Source of the DNA: Pseudolysinimonas_A sp049651805
GTDB taxonomy: Bacteria; Actinomycetota; Actinomycetes; Actinomycetales; Microbacteriaceae
Direction: 5' to 3'
DNA: 64,000 bases
NCBI RefSeq assembly: GCF_049651805.1
Contig: NZ_JBASCU010000042.1
Location: 15,412 to 79,411, forward strand
The number at the start of each line of letters is the position of its first letter. Positions within the stretch are counted from its first letter, which is position 1. The position numbers were made by a program, and so were the translations under genes. The notes beneath the pieces are model-generated. The model searched no databases and was not told the DNA's origin. It saw only the letters and a list, made by a program, of their open reading frames with translations. Below, piece after piece: positions 54,333-62,457 of this stretch.

Positions 54333-55135
54333 GAGGGTTCGGGTCGTTGCTCGTGGTCGCGCTTCGCCTTCTGGATCTGCGCGTACACGTGCGTGCGCAG
54401 CTCGGTGAACCGCGGGAGTGCCCGGGTGGTGAGCTGGTCGCGCTCGTCGGGGAGGTCGATCGTGAGATCTTCCTGGATGACCGTCGGGGTCATCGACAGC
54501 ACGATGACGCGCTGGCCGAGGTACACGGACTCATCGATGTCGTGCGTCACGAAGAGCACGGTGACCCCGAACTTTGCCCAGATGTAGCGCACGAGATCTT
54601 CGAGATCGGCGCGCGTCTGCGCATCGACGGCGGCGAAGGGCTCGTCCATGATGAGCACCTCCGGGCTGTAGGCGACCGCTCGGGCGATCGCGACGCGCTG
54701 CTGCATGCCGCCGGAGAGCTGCCAGGGGAACTTGTCGCCCGCGGCGCCGAGTCCGACGGTTTCCAGAACGTCATCGACGAGTTTGCGACGTTCGTCCTTG
54801 GGGGTGGTGCGCAACAGCGGAAGTTCCACGTTGCGCCGCACCGTCATCCACGGCATCAGGCTGCGGCCGTATTCCTGAAAGACCACCGCCATCTTCTTCG
54901 GGGGCCCGGTGACCGGCTCGCCGTCGAGCTCGACGATGCCGCCGCTCGGTGCGAGGAGCCCCGCGATGGACTTCAGCAGCGTCGTCTTGCCGCAGCCGGA
55001 GGGGCCGACGATGCACACCAGCTCGCCCTGTTTCGCGGTGAATGAGATGTCGCGCAGCGTCTCGAAGTCGCCGTACGACTTCTTCAGGCCGTCGACCCGC
55101 AGCATTGCGGGAGAGGAGGGGGTCTGGTCAGGCAC
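54320..55135 (-). CDS. ABC transporter ATPase, SsuB/TauB/NrtD type
   Basis: A 271-residue single-domain ATPase. Walker A GPSGCGKTTLLK is near residue 45. Signature LSGGMQQRVAIARA, VLIMDEPFAAVDAQTR and the H-loop VTHDIDES follow. It energises the two permeases encoded immediately upstream; its GTG start overlaps their stop by eight bases. The last residues (SVVE) are encoded by a repeat. The substrate is set by the binding protein at 56796. Confidence 0.9.
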   Translation of the reverse strand: MPDQTPSSPAMLRVDGLKKSYGDFETLRDISFTAKQGELVCIVGPSGCGKTTLLKSIAGLLAPSGGIVELDGEPVTGPPKKMAVVFQEYGRSLMPWMTVRRNVELPLLRTTPKDERRKLVDDVLETVGLGAAGDKFPWQLSGGMQQRVAIARAVAYSPEVLIMDEPFAAVDAQTRADLEDLVRYIWAKFGVTVLFVTHDIDESVYLGQRVIVLSMTPTVIQEDLTIDLPDERDQLTTRALPRFTELRTHVYAQIQKAKRDHEQRPEPSVVE

Positions 55136-55955
55136 GTTCGGTCTCCTTCAGGCCGCGATACCACCCGAGCACGAAATGCTCGGCGATCTGGAACAGCACC
55201 GCGAGCGCGATGCCGATGAACCCGAGCAGGATGATTCCGCTCCACATCTCGGGGATCTGGAAGTTCTGCTGGAAGAACGTGATGCGGTAGCCGAGCCCCG
55301 ACGAAGCGTTCGTCATCTCGGAGATCACCATGAGGATGATGCCGATCGACAGTGACTGCCGGATGCCGGCCATGATCTGCGGGGCGGCGCTCGGCAGAGT
55401 GATGTACCGCACGCGCTGCAGAGGGGAGAGCTGGTAGGACGTCGCCGTCTCTCGCTGCACGGCGTCGACGGAGCGGACACCCTCGACGGTGTTCAGCAGG
55501 ATCGGCCAGACCGTGCCGGCGACGATCACGACGATCTTCGCCGTGTCGCCGATGCCGAGAGTGATGGCGAGCAGCGGTACGAGCATCGGCGGTGGGATGG
55601 CTCGGAAGAACTCGAACACCGGCTCGACGAGTTGCCGCAGCCAACGTAACGAGCCGACCAGGATGCCGAGGGCGATGCCGATCACGATCGCGAGCGCCAG
55701 GCCGACGAGTAACCGGTAGACACTTGGCACGACGTCGACGAAGAAGGCGTCACCCACCCAGGTCTTCACGAACGCGTCGGCGATGGTCCACGGGGCGGGG
55801 AACCGGCGGTTGGGGGCGATGAGCGCGGAGAGCGCCCAGAGGCCCAAAAGCACGAGGGGCAGCCCGATTGCTTCGAGCAGTCCGTCGAGCCAGCGGGGCA
55901 GGCGGCGCGTCGCAGACGCCGGAAGCAGGCGGCGGGTCACGGCGGGGGCGCTCAC
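55128..55955 (-). CDS. ABC transporter permease, SsuC/TauC type
   Basis: A 275-residue BPD-type permease with about six transmembrane segments. The EAA loop is DAVQRETATSYQLSPLQRVRYITLPSAAPQIM in two parts, with the expected LPSAAP core. The start is GTG 55955, overlapping the preceding permease stop by four bases (GTGA). An open frame extends upstream but is unlike a permease. It forms a channel, probably with the paired permease, for an organic anion. Confidence 0.86.
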   Translation of the reverse strand: MSAPAVTRRLLPASATRRLPRWLDGLLEAIGLPLVLLGLWALSALIAPNRRFPAPWTIADAFVKTWVGDAFFVDVVPSVYRLLVGLALAIVIGIALGILVGSLRWLRQLVEPVFEFFRAIPPPMLVPLLAITLGIGDTAKIVVIVAGTVWPILLNTVEGVRSVDAVQRETATSYQLSPLQRVRYITLPSAAPQIMAGIRQSLSIGIILMVISEMTNASSGLGYRITFFQQNFQIPEMWSGIILLGFIGIALAVLFQIAEHFVLGWYRGLKETERA

Positions 55956-56731
55956 AGCACGACTTCCGCTCGCACCGATTGGTGCCAGGCCAGCACGCGC
56001 CGTTCGACGATGCGCACGACCATATTGATGACGAGGGCGAGAAGTCCGGCCGTCACGACGAGTGCGTAGACCCCCGCGTAGTCGGCAGCGGTTCCGCGCT
56101 GCACGAGGAGGCGCCCGATGCCCTCGACGCCGATGATGAGCTCGCCCGTGACGGTGAGGATGAGCGCGACGGTCGCGCCGAGGCGGATGCCGGTCATGAT
56201 GTAGGGCAGCGCGGTCGGCAGCACGAGGTGCACGAAGCGCGACGGCGCCGAGAGGCCGAAGCTGCGCTGCGTGTCGCGCGCGACCGGGTCGACGTCGGCC
56301 ACGCCATAGAGCACCTGGATGAAGATCTGCCAGAACGTCGCGAAGACGACAATGACGAGCGAGGCCTCGCGGTCGATGCCGAACAGCAGGATCGCGAGCG
56401 GGATGATCGCGACGGAGGGGATCGGGCGAAGGAACTCGACCGTCGAGCGAGTGGAAACCCGAAGGAAGGGGATCAGTCCGATCACGGTGCCGAGCACGAG
56501 AGCGGCGACGCCGGCGATGCCGAGCCCGATCGCCCACGTGAGGAGCGTGTTGCCGATCGTGCGCCAGTAGTGCAGGTCGAGAGTCATCCGCCCCAGGGCT
56601 GCGAACACCTCGGTCGGCGGCGGCACGTACTTGCCGTTCACCCAGCCGACCGTGGCGGCGAGCTGCCACAGGGTGAGAAAGCCCAGGATGCCGAGTAGAC
56701 CCAGCAGCACGGGTTGTAGTCGTCGCTTCAT
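55952..56731 (-). CDS. ABC transporter permease, SsuC/TauC type, partner
   Basis: A 259-residue permease with six transmembrane segments. The EAA loop is near DPVARDTQRSFGLSAPSRFV, with VLPTALPYIMTGIR. The ATG at 56731 is chosen because GGAGG lies upstream and the hydrophobic N-terminus begins here. Two distinct permeases imply a heterodimer, less usual for SsuC-type importers. It overlaps the next permease gene. Confidence 0.86.
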   Translation of the reverse strand: MKRRLQPVLLGLLGILGFLTLWQLAATVGWVNGKYVPPPTEVFAALGRMTLDLHYWRTIGNTLLTWAIGLGIAGVAALVLGTVIGLIPFLRVSTRSTVEFLRPIPSVAIIPLAILLFGIDREASLVIVVFATFWQIFIQVLYGVADVDPVARDTQRSFGLSAPSRFVHLVLPTALPYIMTGIRLGATVALILTVTGELIIGVEGIGRLLVQRGTAADYAGVYALVVTAGLLALVINMVVRIVERRVLAWHQSVRAEVVL

Positions 56732-56795
56732 CGCGCGAAACCTCCGGTTGCATCGGTGGTCCGGGATCTGGCGACCCCGGACCACCGATCAGGCG

Positions 56796-57770
56796 TTACT
56801 GAACGACGATCGTGCCCAGGTCGGGCTCGGTCTCGAAGTACGCGTACTCGATCGCCAACGCGACGAGGTCTTCCAGACCCGCGTTGCTCAGGTCGGCGGT
56901 GAACTCCGGCAACACGATTCCTGCCGCAGCCTCCTCGGGGATGTCGAGGTTGGTTGCGATCGCGGCCCGCACGGCATCCTCATTCCCGGCAGCGAACTCG
57001 AGCGCGGCGGCGAGGGCCTCGGTCCACGCCGCGACCATCTCCGGCTGCTCGTCGATCACGCTCTGCAGGGTGAAGTTGGTCAGCACCGTGAGGCCGGGAA
57101 CGGCCGCCTGGTAGGGGCCACCGAGGTCGGTGCCACCGGCGCCGACGACCATGCCGCGGAACGGGTCCGGAACCCAGGCGGCGTCGATCGTGCCGGCTTC
57201 GATCTGCGCGGGCACGTCGGGGAAGGCGACCGCCACGAACTCGATCGTGCTGGCGTCGCCGCCGTCGGCGTCGACCGCCGCGCGGATGGTGAGATCACCG
57301 GCGGCGCCGAGGCTGTTGACCGCGACGGTCTTGCCCGCCAGGTCGGCCCACGACGTGACGCCGCTCGCCGCGCTCGCGACAACCGAGTTCACGTCGCGGT
57401 CGCCGTCGGCGAGGCTGTTGGCGTAGTTGCTGAGGATGCGCACCTCTTCGCCGCCGAGCGAGGCGCGGAACGGCCCCATCGGCTGGCCGATCGCGAAGTC
57501 GATATCGCCGGCGACGAGTGCCGGGATCGCCTGCGCGCCGCCCTGGGCGGGGAGGATCTCGAGCTCGATGCCGTACTCGTCGAAGATTCCCGCCTCAAGA
57601 GCGGCCCAGATCGCGCCGGTCTCGGCGATCGGGAGGGCGGCGACGCGCACCTGGTAGGTCTCGCCGGGCCCGGCGTCGGTGGGTTCAGACGGTGCGCCGG
57701 TGTCGGTGCAGCCGGCGAGGGCGATGGCGACGGCGAAAGCCACGCCGCCGAGGAATGTGCTGCGTTTCAT
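56796..57770 (-). CDS. NitT/TauT-type substrate-binding lipoprotein
   Basis: A 324-residue binding protein. The signal peptide ends IALAGC with lipidated Cys21. Two-lobed NMT1/SsuA-like features follow: IWAALEAGIFDEYGIELEIL, ALVAGDIDFAIGQPMG, DLAGKTVAVNSLGAAGDLTI and IDAAWVPDPFRGMVVG. AAAGG precedes the ATG at 57770. It is the first gene of the leftward importer operon, whose promoter region holds an operator shared with the SDR operon. The ligand is probably an aromatic or alicyclic acid (inference). Confidence 0.88.
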   Translation of the reverse strand: MKRSTFLGGVAFAVAIALAGCTDTGAPSEPTDAGPGETYQVRVAALPIAETGAIWAALEAGIFDEYGIELEILPAQGGAQAIPALVAGDIDFAIGQPMGPFRASLGGEEVRILSNYANSLADGDRDVNSVVASAASGVTSWADLAGKTVAVNSLGAAGDLTIRAAVDADGGDASTIEFVAVAFPDVPAQIEAGTIDAAWVPDPFRGMVVGAGGTDLGGPYQAAVPGLTVLTNFTLQSVIDEQPEMVAAWTEALAAALEFAAGNEDAVRAAIATNLDIPEEAAAGIVLPEFTADLSNAGLEDLVALAIEYAYFETEPDLGTIVVQ

Positions 57771-57845
57771 GGCAGAACCTTTCTTCTTCATTGAAGGCGA
57801 GATGCTGGGTGGTGGACCGACCGTCTCGCAGTGCCGGTCGGTGAT

Positions 57846-57890
57846 ATGCATGACACTAGCGCTACCAATCTGAAACCGGAATGTCGTGAA
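57846..57890. promoter_or_regulatory. PaaX-type operator, site 1 (putative)
   Basis: ATGCATGACACTAGC (57846-57860), then 20 bases, then ATGTCGTGAA (57881-57890). It lies between the importer gene start and the PaaX-type gene. The same two parts with the same 20-base gap recur at 58880-58924. The parts are inverted half-sites (CATGACA/TGTCGTG). Confidence 0.6.
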
Positions 57891-57931
57891 TGTCAATCGT
57901 CGGCGAAAGGCGCCATGTCACAATGTCGCGT

Positions 57932-58867
57932 ATGACCAGCGACGGTGATGACCCCGACCTGCGCAGAGCGCGCGGCCTGCGAGTCACGGGAACCCGGCGC
58001 GGATCTCCGCCGAGCCTGCTGCTGATGCTGTTCGGTGACTACTGGCTCGAGTCCTCGGGCGGTTTTCCCTCGGCCGCCCTGGTCACTCTGCTCGGCGACT
58101 TCGGCGTCAACGACGCCGCCGCCCGGGCCGCTCTGAGCCGGATGGTCAAGCGCAGCCTGCTGAGGTCGTCGAAGACCGGTCGCACGACCGCCTACCGCAC
58201 GAGCCCGCGCACCCAGCAGATCCTCACCGCTGCGAGTCGCCGCATCGTCGAGTTCGGTGGCGCGACCGACGAGTGGTCGGGCGTGTGGAGCGTCGTCGCG
58301 TTCAGCATTCCCGAGAATGGGCGGTCGTTGCGGGCCGCGGCACGCAACCGGCTCGGTTGGCTCGGCTTCGCCCCGTTGTACGACGAGGTGTGGATCTGCC
58401 CGCACGACCGGCATGAGGATGCGCTGCGTGAACTCGCGGCGCTCGGTGTCGAGGCGACCGCTCTGCAGGCCTCGGTGGCGGAGTCGGTCTCGCCGACGCG
58501 GCAGCCCCAGAATGCCTGGAATCTCGACCAGCTCGCGAGCGAATATCACGACGTCATCGAGCAGACGACCCGCGCCCGCGAACTGCTCACCCACGCCGAC
58601 GCGTCGCCCGCGAGTGCCCTGGTGCAGCGCACCCGGCTGCTCGAAGCTTGGCTCGACCTGTCGAGCGGCGACCCGAATCTCCCGGCGACGCTGCTGCCCG
58701 CGGACTGGCCGCGGGAGCACGCTCGCGATCTCTTCCTGGAGACGCACGAAGCCCTGGGCGATCTCGCCACCGAGCGAGTGCGGGCTGTCGTCGCGAGCGT
58801 CGATCCTGCCTCGGCGCCGTTGGTCGAGCGTCGAGCGGTCGCCGACTGGGTGCGCCTCGTCGCATAA
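57932..58867 (+). CDS. PaaX-family transcriptional regulator
   Basis: A 311-residue regulator (ATG 57932; ATG 57923 is an alternative). The N-terminal winged helix covers PPSLLLMLFGDYWLESSGGFPSAALVTLL and GVNDAAARAALSRMVKRSLL, the DNA-binding hallmark of PaaX. WSVVAFSIPENGRSLRAAARNRLGWLGFAPLYDEVWICPHD is the middle domain, and the C-terminal PaaX_C region ends SASAPLVERRAVADW-like. PaaX proteins repress aromatic-CoA pathways and are released by acyl-CoA ligands. It is divergent from the importer operon. Confidence 0.88.
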   Translation: MTSDGDDPDLRRARGLRVTGTRRGSPPSLLLMLFGDYWLESSGGFPSAALVTLLGDFGVNDAAARAALSRMVKRSLLRSSKTGRTTAYRTSPRTQQILTAASRRIVEFGGATDEWSGVWSVVAFSIPENGRSLRAAARNRLGWLGFAPLYDEVWICPHDRHEDALRELAALGVEATALQASVAESVSPTRQPQNAWNLDQLASEYHDVIEQTTRARELLTHADASPASALVQRTRLLEAWLDLSSGDPNLPATLLPADWPREHARDLFLETHEALGDLATERVRAVVASVDPASAPLVERRAVADWVRLVA

Positions 58868-58874
58868 CGCGCCA

Positions 58875-58924
58875 TTGACATGCATGACATTAGCTATGCA
58901 TGATGTACCAACGCATGTCATGAA
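58875..58924 (+). promoter_or_regulatory. Promoter and PaaX-type operator site 2 before the catabolic operon
   Basis: TTGACA (58875-58880), an 18-base gap and CATGAT (58899-58904) make a plausible promoter. The operator parts ATGCATGACATTAGC (58880-58894) and ATGTCATGAA (58915-58924) overlap it and match site 1 with the same 20-base gap. GAGGAG (58926-58931) is the ribosome site. Confidence 0.6.
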
Positions 58925-58939
58925 TAGAGGAGCTCCATC

Positions 58940-59872
58940 GTGTCACTCGCTGGCAAAGTCGCCATCGTCACCGGAAGCGGGCAAGGTCTCGGCCTGGCTT
59001 ACGCACGCGAACTCGCCCGGCAGGGCGCGTCGGTCGTCGTCAACGATGTGGATGCCGCCGCCGCTGAGGCGGCGGTCGCGACGATCACCGCCGACGACGG
59101 AAAGGCCGTCGCCGTCGTCGCGCCGGTCGGCAGCGCAGAGACGGCCGACGCCCTCGTCGCCGCCGCGGTCGACAACTTCGGGCGCCTCGACATCCTCGTC
59201 ACCAACGCCGGCATCCTGCGTGACACCGTGCTGTGGAAGATGAGCGACGACGACTTCGACAAGGTCATCGCCGTGCACCTGCGCGGCACCTTCACCTGCG
59301 CGCGTGCCGCAGCCACCTACTTCCGCGAGGCCGGGCACGGCGGGCGCATCATCTGCATCGGGTCGCCCACCGGCCAGCGCGGCAACTTCGGCCAGACCAA
59401 CTACGCGGCCGCGAAGGCCGGCATCGTCGGCATGGTGCGCACCTGGGCGATGGAGCTGAAGAAGGCCGAGGTGACCGTCAACACCGTCATCCCCGTCGCC
59501 GCGACCGCGATGACCGCGACAGTTCCCTACTTCGCGGCAGCCGTCGAAGCGGATGCCGCGGGCGAGCCGATGCCGGCGTTCTTCCGGCACGGCCTCGGCT
59601 TCGGCACCGCCGACGATGTCGCCGGTCTGATCGCGTTCCTCGGCTCCGATGCCGCCGCCGGCGTGACCGGCCAGGCGATCGGTGTCGGCGGCGACCGGAT
59701 CCAGGTGTGGAGCCACCCCGAGCCCGTCGCGACCGAGTACCGCGACGGCGGCTGGACCTACGACGCCCTGGTCGACGGGTTCGCCGCGACCTTCGGCGAC
59801 AAGCTGCAGAGCGTCGGCGAGTCGTTCCCGCCGCTGCCCGACGAGCTGCGCCGCGAGCCCGCGGCCTCCTGA
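58940..59872 (+). CDS. Short-chain dehydrogenase, hydroxyacyl-CoA type
   Basis: A 310-residue SDR with TGSGQGLG near residue 11. Catalytic residues are Ser142 (IGSPTG), Tyr155 and Lys159 (NYAAAKAG). Asn of the NAG motif is present (VTNAGILRDT). The C-terminus is longer than in plain SDRs, as in the dehydrogenase domain of multifunctional beta-oxidation proteins. It probably oxidises a hydroxyacyl-CoA. The GTG start follows GAGGAG. It is the first gene of the five-gene catabolic operon. Confidence 0.85.
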   Translation: MSLAGKVAIVTGSGQGLGLAYARELARQGASVVVNDVDAAAAEAAVATITADDGKAVAVVAPVGSAETADALVAAAVDNFGRLDILVTNAGILRDTVLWKMSDDDFDKVIAVHLRGTFTCARAAATYFREAGHGGRIICIGSPTGQRGNFGQTNYAAAKAGIVGMVRTWAMELKKAEVTVNTVIPVAATAMTATVPYFAAAVEADAAGEPMPAFFRHGLGFGTADDVAGLIAFLGSDAAAGVTGQAIGVGGDRIQVWSHPEPVATEYRDGGWTYDALVDGFAATFGDKLQSVGESFPPLPDELRREPAAS

Positions 59873-59875
59873 CCC

Positions 59876-60760
59876 GTGGCCACCGCGAAGTACGAGCCGC
59901 GACTCGAGGTCGATCAGCTCGAGGCGCTGGACGTGCACGTGCACATCGAGATCGACGATGAGGGCCACGCGTCGCTGCCGCCTGCGCTCGCCGAGGCCGC
60001 GTCGAAGTACTTCAAGTCCGACACGCGCCCGACGCTCGACGGCATCGCCGACCTGTATCGCGATCTCAAGATGGCGGCGGTCGTCTTCACCGTGGATGCG
60101 CGCACCCAGCTCGCGCATCAGCCGCTCGACAGCGCCGAGATCGCGCGCGGGGCCGCCCGCAACGCCGACGTACTGATCCCGTTCGGGTCGGTCGACCCGC
60201 GCACGGGAGCGGATGCCGTCGAGCTCGCGCGGCGTCTGGTCGAAGACAGCGGGGTGCGGGGTTTCAAGCTGCATCCGACGGTGCAGGGCTTCGACCCGTC
60301 GGACGAGACCTACTATCCGCTGTACGCCGAGTTCGCCCGCCTCGGCGTGCCGATGCTCGTGCACACCGGCCAGAGCGGCATCGGAGCCGGCACGCGCGGC
60401 GGAGGCGGCTTCCGCCTGGGGTACTCGAACCCGATGGTGCTGGATGGCGTCGCCGCCGACTTTCCCGACCTCGACATCGTGTTCGCGCATCCGTCGGTGC
60501 CGTGGCAAGACGAAGCCATCTCGATCGCGACCCACAAGTCGAACGTCTGGATCGACCTCTCCGGCTGGTCGCCGAAGTACTTCCCCGAGAACCTCGTGCG
60601 GGCCGCCCGCACCTACCTGCAAGACCGGGTGCTGTTCGGCTCCGACTTCCCGATGCTGCATCCCACGCGCTGGCGCGACGACTTCGCGACGCACGGGTTC
60701 GACGATGCCGTGACCCGCAAGATCCTGCGCGACAACGCGATCCGGCTGCTGGGCCTGTAA
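59876..60760 (+). CDS. Amidohydrolase 2-type TIM-barrel hydrolase
   Basis: A 294-residue metal-dependent hydrolase of the ACMSD-like branch. HxH (DVHVHIEI) lies near residue 20. A KLHP segment (FKLHPTVQGF) follows, then VHTGQSG, FAHPSVPW and the catalytic Asp in FGSDFPMLHP. The GTG start is four bases after the SDR stop. Relatives decarboxylate or open rings. In a CoA-dependent operon it might cleave a cyclic or carboxylated intermediate; the reaction cannot be told from sequence. Confidence 0.8.
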   Translation: MATAKYEPRLEVDQLEALDVHVHIEIDDEGHASLPPALAEAASKYFKSDTRPTLDGIADLYRDLKMAAVVFTVDARTQLAHQPLDSAEIARGAARNADVLIPFGSVDPRTGADAVELARRLVEDSGVRGFKLHPTVQGFDPSDETYYPLYAEFARLGVPMLVHTGQSGIGAGTRGGGGFRLGYSNPMVLDGVAADFPDLDIVFAHPSVPWQDEAISIATHKSNVWIDLSGWSPKYFPENLVRAARTYLQDRVLFGSDFPMLHPTRWRDDFATHGFDDAVTRKILRDNAIRLLGL

Positions 60761-60762
60761 CC

Positions 60763-61932
60763 GTGACCCCCGGCCACGACCCGTACGGCTTCACCGAGTT
60801 GCTCGATGACGCCGAACGCGCGGCGATCGCGCGGCTGCGTGCGGTGCTGGCCGCCGAAGTCGAGCCGCTCCTCGCGGATCACTGGGAGAGCGGCACCTTC
60901 CCCGAGCAGATCGTCGCGCCGCTCGCCGGCCTGCGGCTGATGGACCCTCCGGAGTTCGGCGGCGAGACGGATGCCGACCACGCGCTCTACCGGGGCTTCC
61001 GCAATTTCGAACTGGCGCGCACCGACGTCTCGGTCGCGACCTTCTACAACGGTCAGTCGGGGCTGTTCCGTACGAGTGTCGAACTCGGCGGGTCGGAGGC
61101 GCAGGTCGCCGAACTCGCGCCCCGCATCCGCAGCTTCGACTTGCGGGGGGCCTTCGCGCTCACTGAACCCGACCACGGCTCCGACATCGCCCGCGGGCTC
61201 GAGACCACCGCACGTCGCGACGGCGACGACTGGATCATCGACGGCCGCAAGCGCTGGATCGGCGGCGCGGTGTCGGCCGACGTCATCGTCGTCTTCGCCC
61301 GCACCGACGACGCAGACGGCGTCGGCGCGTTCCTCGTGCCCCGCGATGCGCCGGGCGTGACGCTCACGACGATGACGGGCAAGACGGCGCTGCGCATCGT
61401 GCAGAACTCCGACATTCGTCTCTCCGGAGTGCGGGTGCCCGATGCGACGCGACTCGCGCGGGTGGCCACCTTCGCCGACGTCGCCCGCATGCTCGGCGCG
61501 ATGCGCGCGGATGTCGGCTGGATCGCGGTCGGGGCTCAGGCCGGTGCCTTCGAGGCCGCCACCGACTACGTGCGTGGTCGGCAGCAGTTCGGCCGGCCGA
61601 TCGGCGCGTTCCAGCTCGTGCAGGACAAGCTCGCGACGATGCTCGCCAACCTCACGGCATCCCTCGCCCTGGTCGTGCGCCTCACCCAGCGTCAAGCGAC
61701 CGGCGCGTCGACCGACGAAGACTCTGCGCTCGCCAAACTCTTCACCGCGTCGCGGCTGCGCGAGACCGTCGCCCTCGGCCGTGAGGTCGCCGGGGGCAAC
61801 GGAATCCTGCTCGAGCACCGGGTCGCCCGGTTCTTCGCCGACGCCGAAGCCGTCTACTCCTACGAAGGCACCCACGACATCAACACGCTCATCGTCGGCC
61901 GGGGGATCACCGGCCTGAGCGCCTTCCGCTGA
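60763..61932 (+). CDS. Acyl-CoA dehydrogenase
   Basis: A 389-residue FAD-dependent acyl-CoA dehydrogenase. The catalytic Glu368 lies in YSYEGTHDINTLIVGRGITG. AFALTEPDHGSDIARGL and FGRPIGAFQLVQDKLA are FAD-binding regions. The C-terminal EGTHDIN location is that of glutaryl-CoA and short-chain enzymes. It would desaturate an acyl-CoA. The start is GTG 60763, two bases after the amidohydrolase stop. Confidence 0.9.
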   Translation: MTPGHDPYGFTELLDDAERAAIARLRAVLAAEVEPLLADHWESGTFPEQIVAPLAGLRLMDPPEFGGETDADHALYRGFRNFELARTDVSVATFYNGQSGLFRTSVELGGSEAQVAELAPRIRSFDLRGAFALTEPDHGSDIARGLETTARRDGDDWIIDGRKRWIGGAVSADVIVVFARTDDADGVGAFLVPRDAPGVTLTTMTGKTALRIVQNSDIRLSGVRVPDATRLARVATFADVARMLGAMRADVGWIAVGAQAGAFEAATDYVRGRQQFGRPIGAFQLVQDKLATMLANLTASLALVVRLTQRQATGASTDEDSALAKLFTASRLRETVALGREVAGGNGILLEHRVARFFADAEAVYSYEGTHDINTLIVGRGITGLSAFR

Positions 61933-61963
61933 CTCACCACTACCCCACATCAAGGAGAGCACC

Positions 61964-62416
61964 ATGACCATCACCCTCGACTACAGCGAACTCGGCACCG
62001 CCGCGGGGCGCGACCTCGGCTATTCGGAGTACCGCGAGATCACCCAGGAGCGGGTCAACACCTTCGCCGACGCCGCCGACGACCACCAGTGGATCCACGT
62101 CGACCCGGTGAAGGCCAAGGACGGCCCGTTCGGCGGCCCGATCGCGCACGGCTTCCTCACCCTGTCGCTTGCCATCCCGTTCTGGAGTGAGCTCTTCGAC
62201 GTGACCGGCGTCTCGACGCGGGTCAACTACGGCCTCGACAAGGTGCGCTTCCCGGCGCCCGTGCCCGTGGGCGCGCGCATCCGCATGAAGGGCGTCATCG
62301 CCGAGGTCGAAGAGGTCGCGGGTGGCTACCAGCTCACCGTCGACCAGACGATCGAGGTCGAGGGCGGAACCAAGCCGGCCGTCGTCGCGCGCGGACTGTA
62401 CCGTTTCTACGCCTGA
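61964..62416 (+). CDS. MaoC-like enoyl-CoA hydratase
   Basis: A 150-residue hot-dog hydratase. The (R)-hydratase motif has Asp40 and His45 in DDHQWIHVDP, followed by GPIAHGFLTLSLAIPFW. AAGGAGAG precedes the ATG. It would add water to the enoyl-CoA made by the neighbouring dehydrogenase. Length and motif are typical of the bacterial family. Confidence 0.9.
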   Translation: MTITLDYSELGTAAGRDLGYSEYREITQERVNTFADAADDHQWIHVDPVKAKDGPFGGPIAHGFLTLSLAIPFWSELFDVTGVSTRVNYGLDKVRFPAPVPVGARIRMKGVIAEVEEVAGGYQLTVDQTIEVEGGTKPAVVARGLYRFYA

Positions 62417-62457
62417 ACTTCGCTGACGAAACGCGCACCTCGACGAGGAGGGATCCC

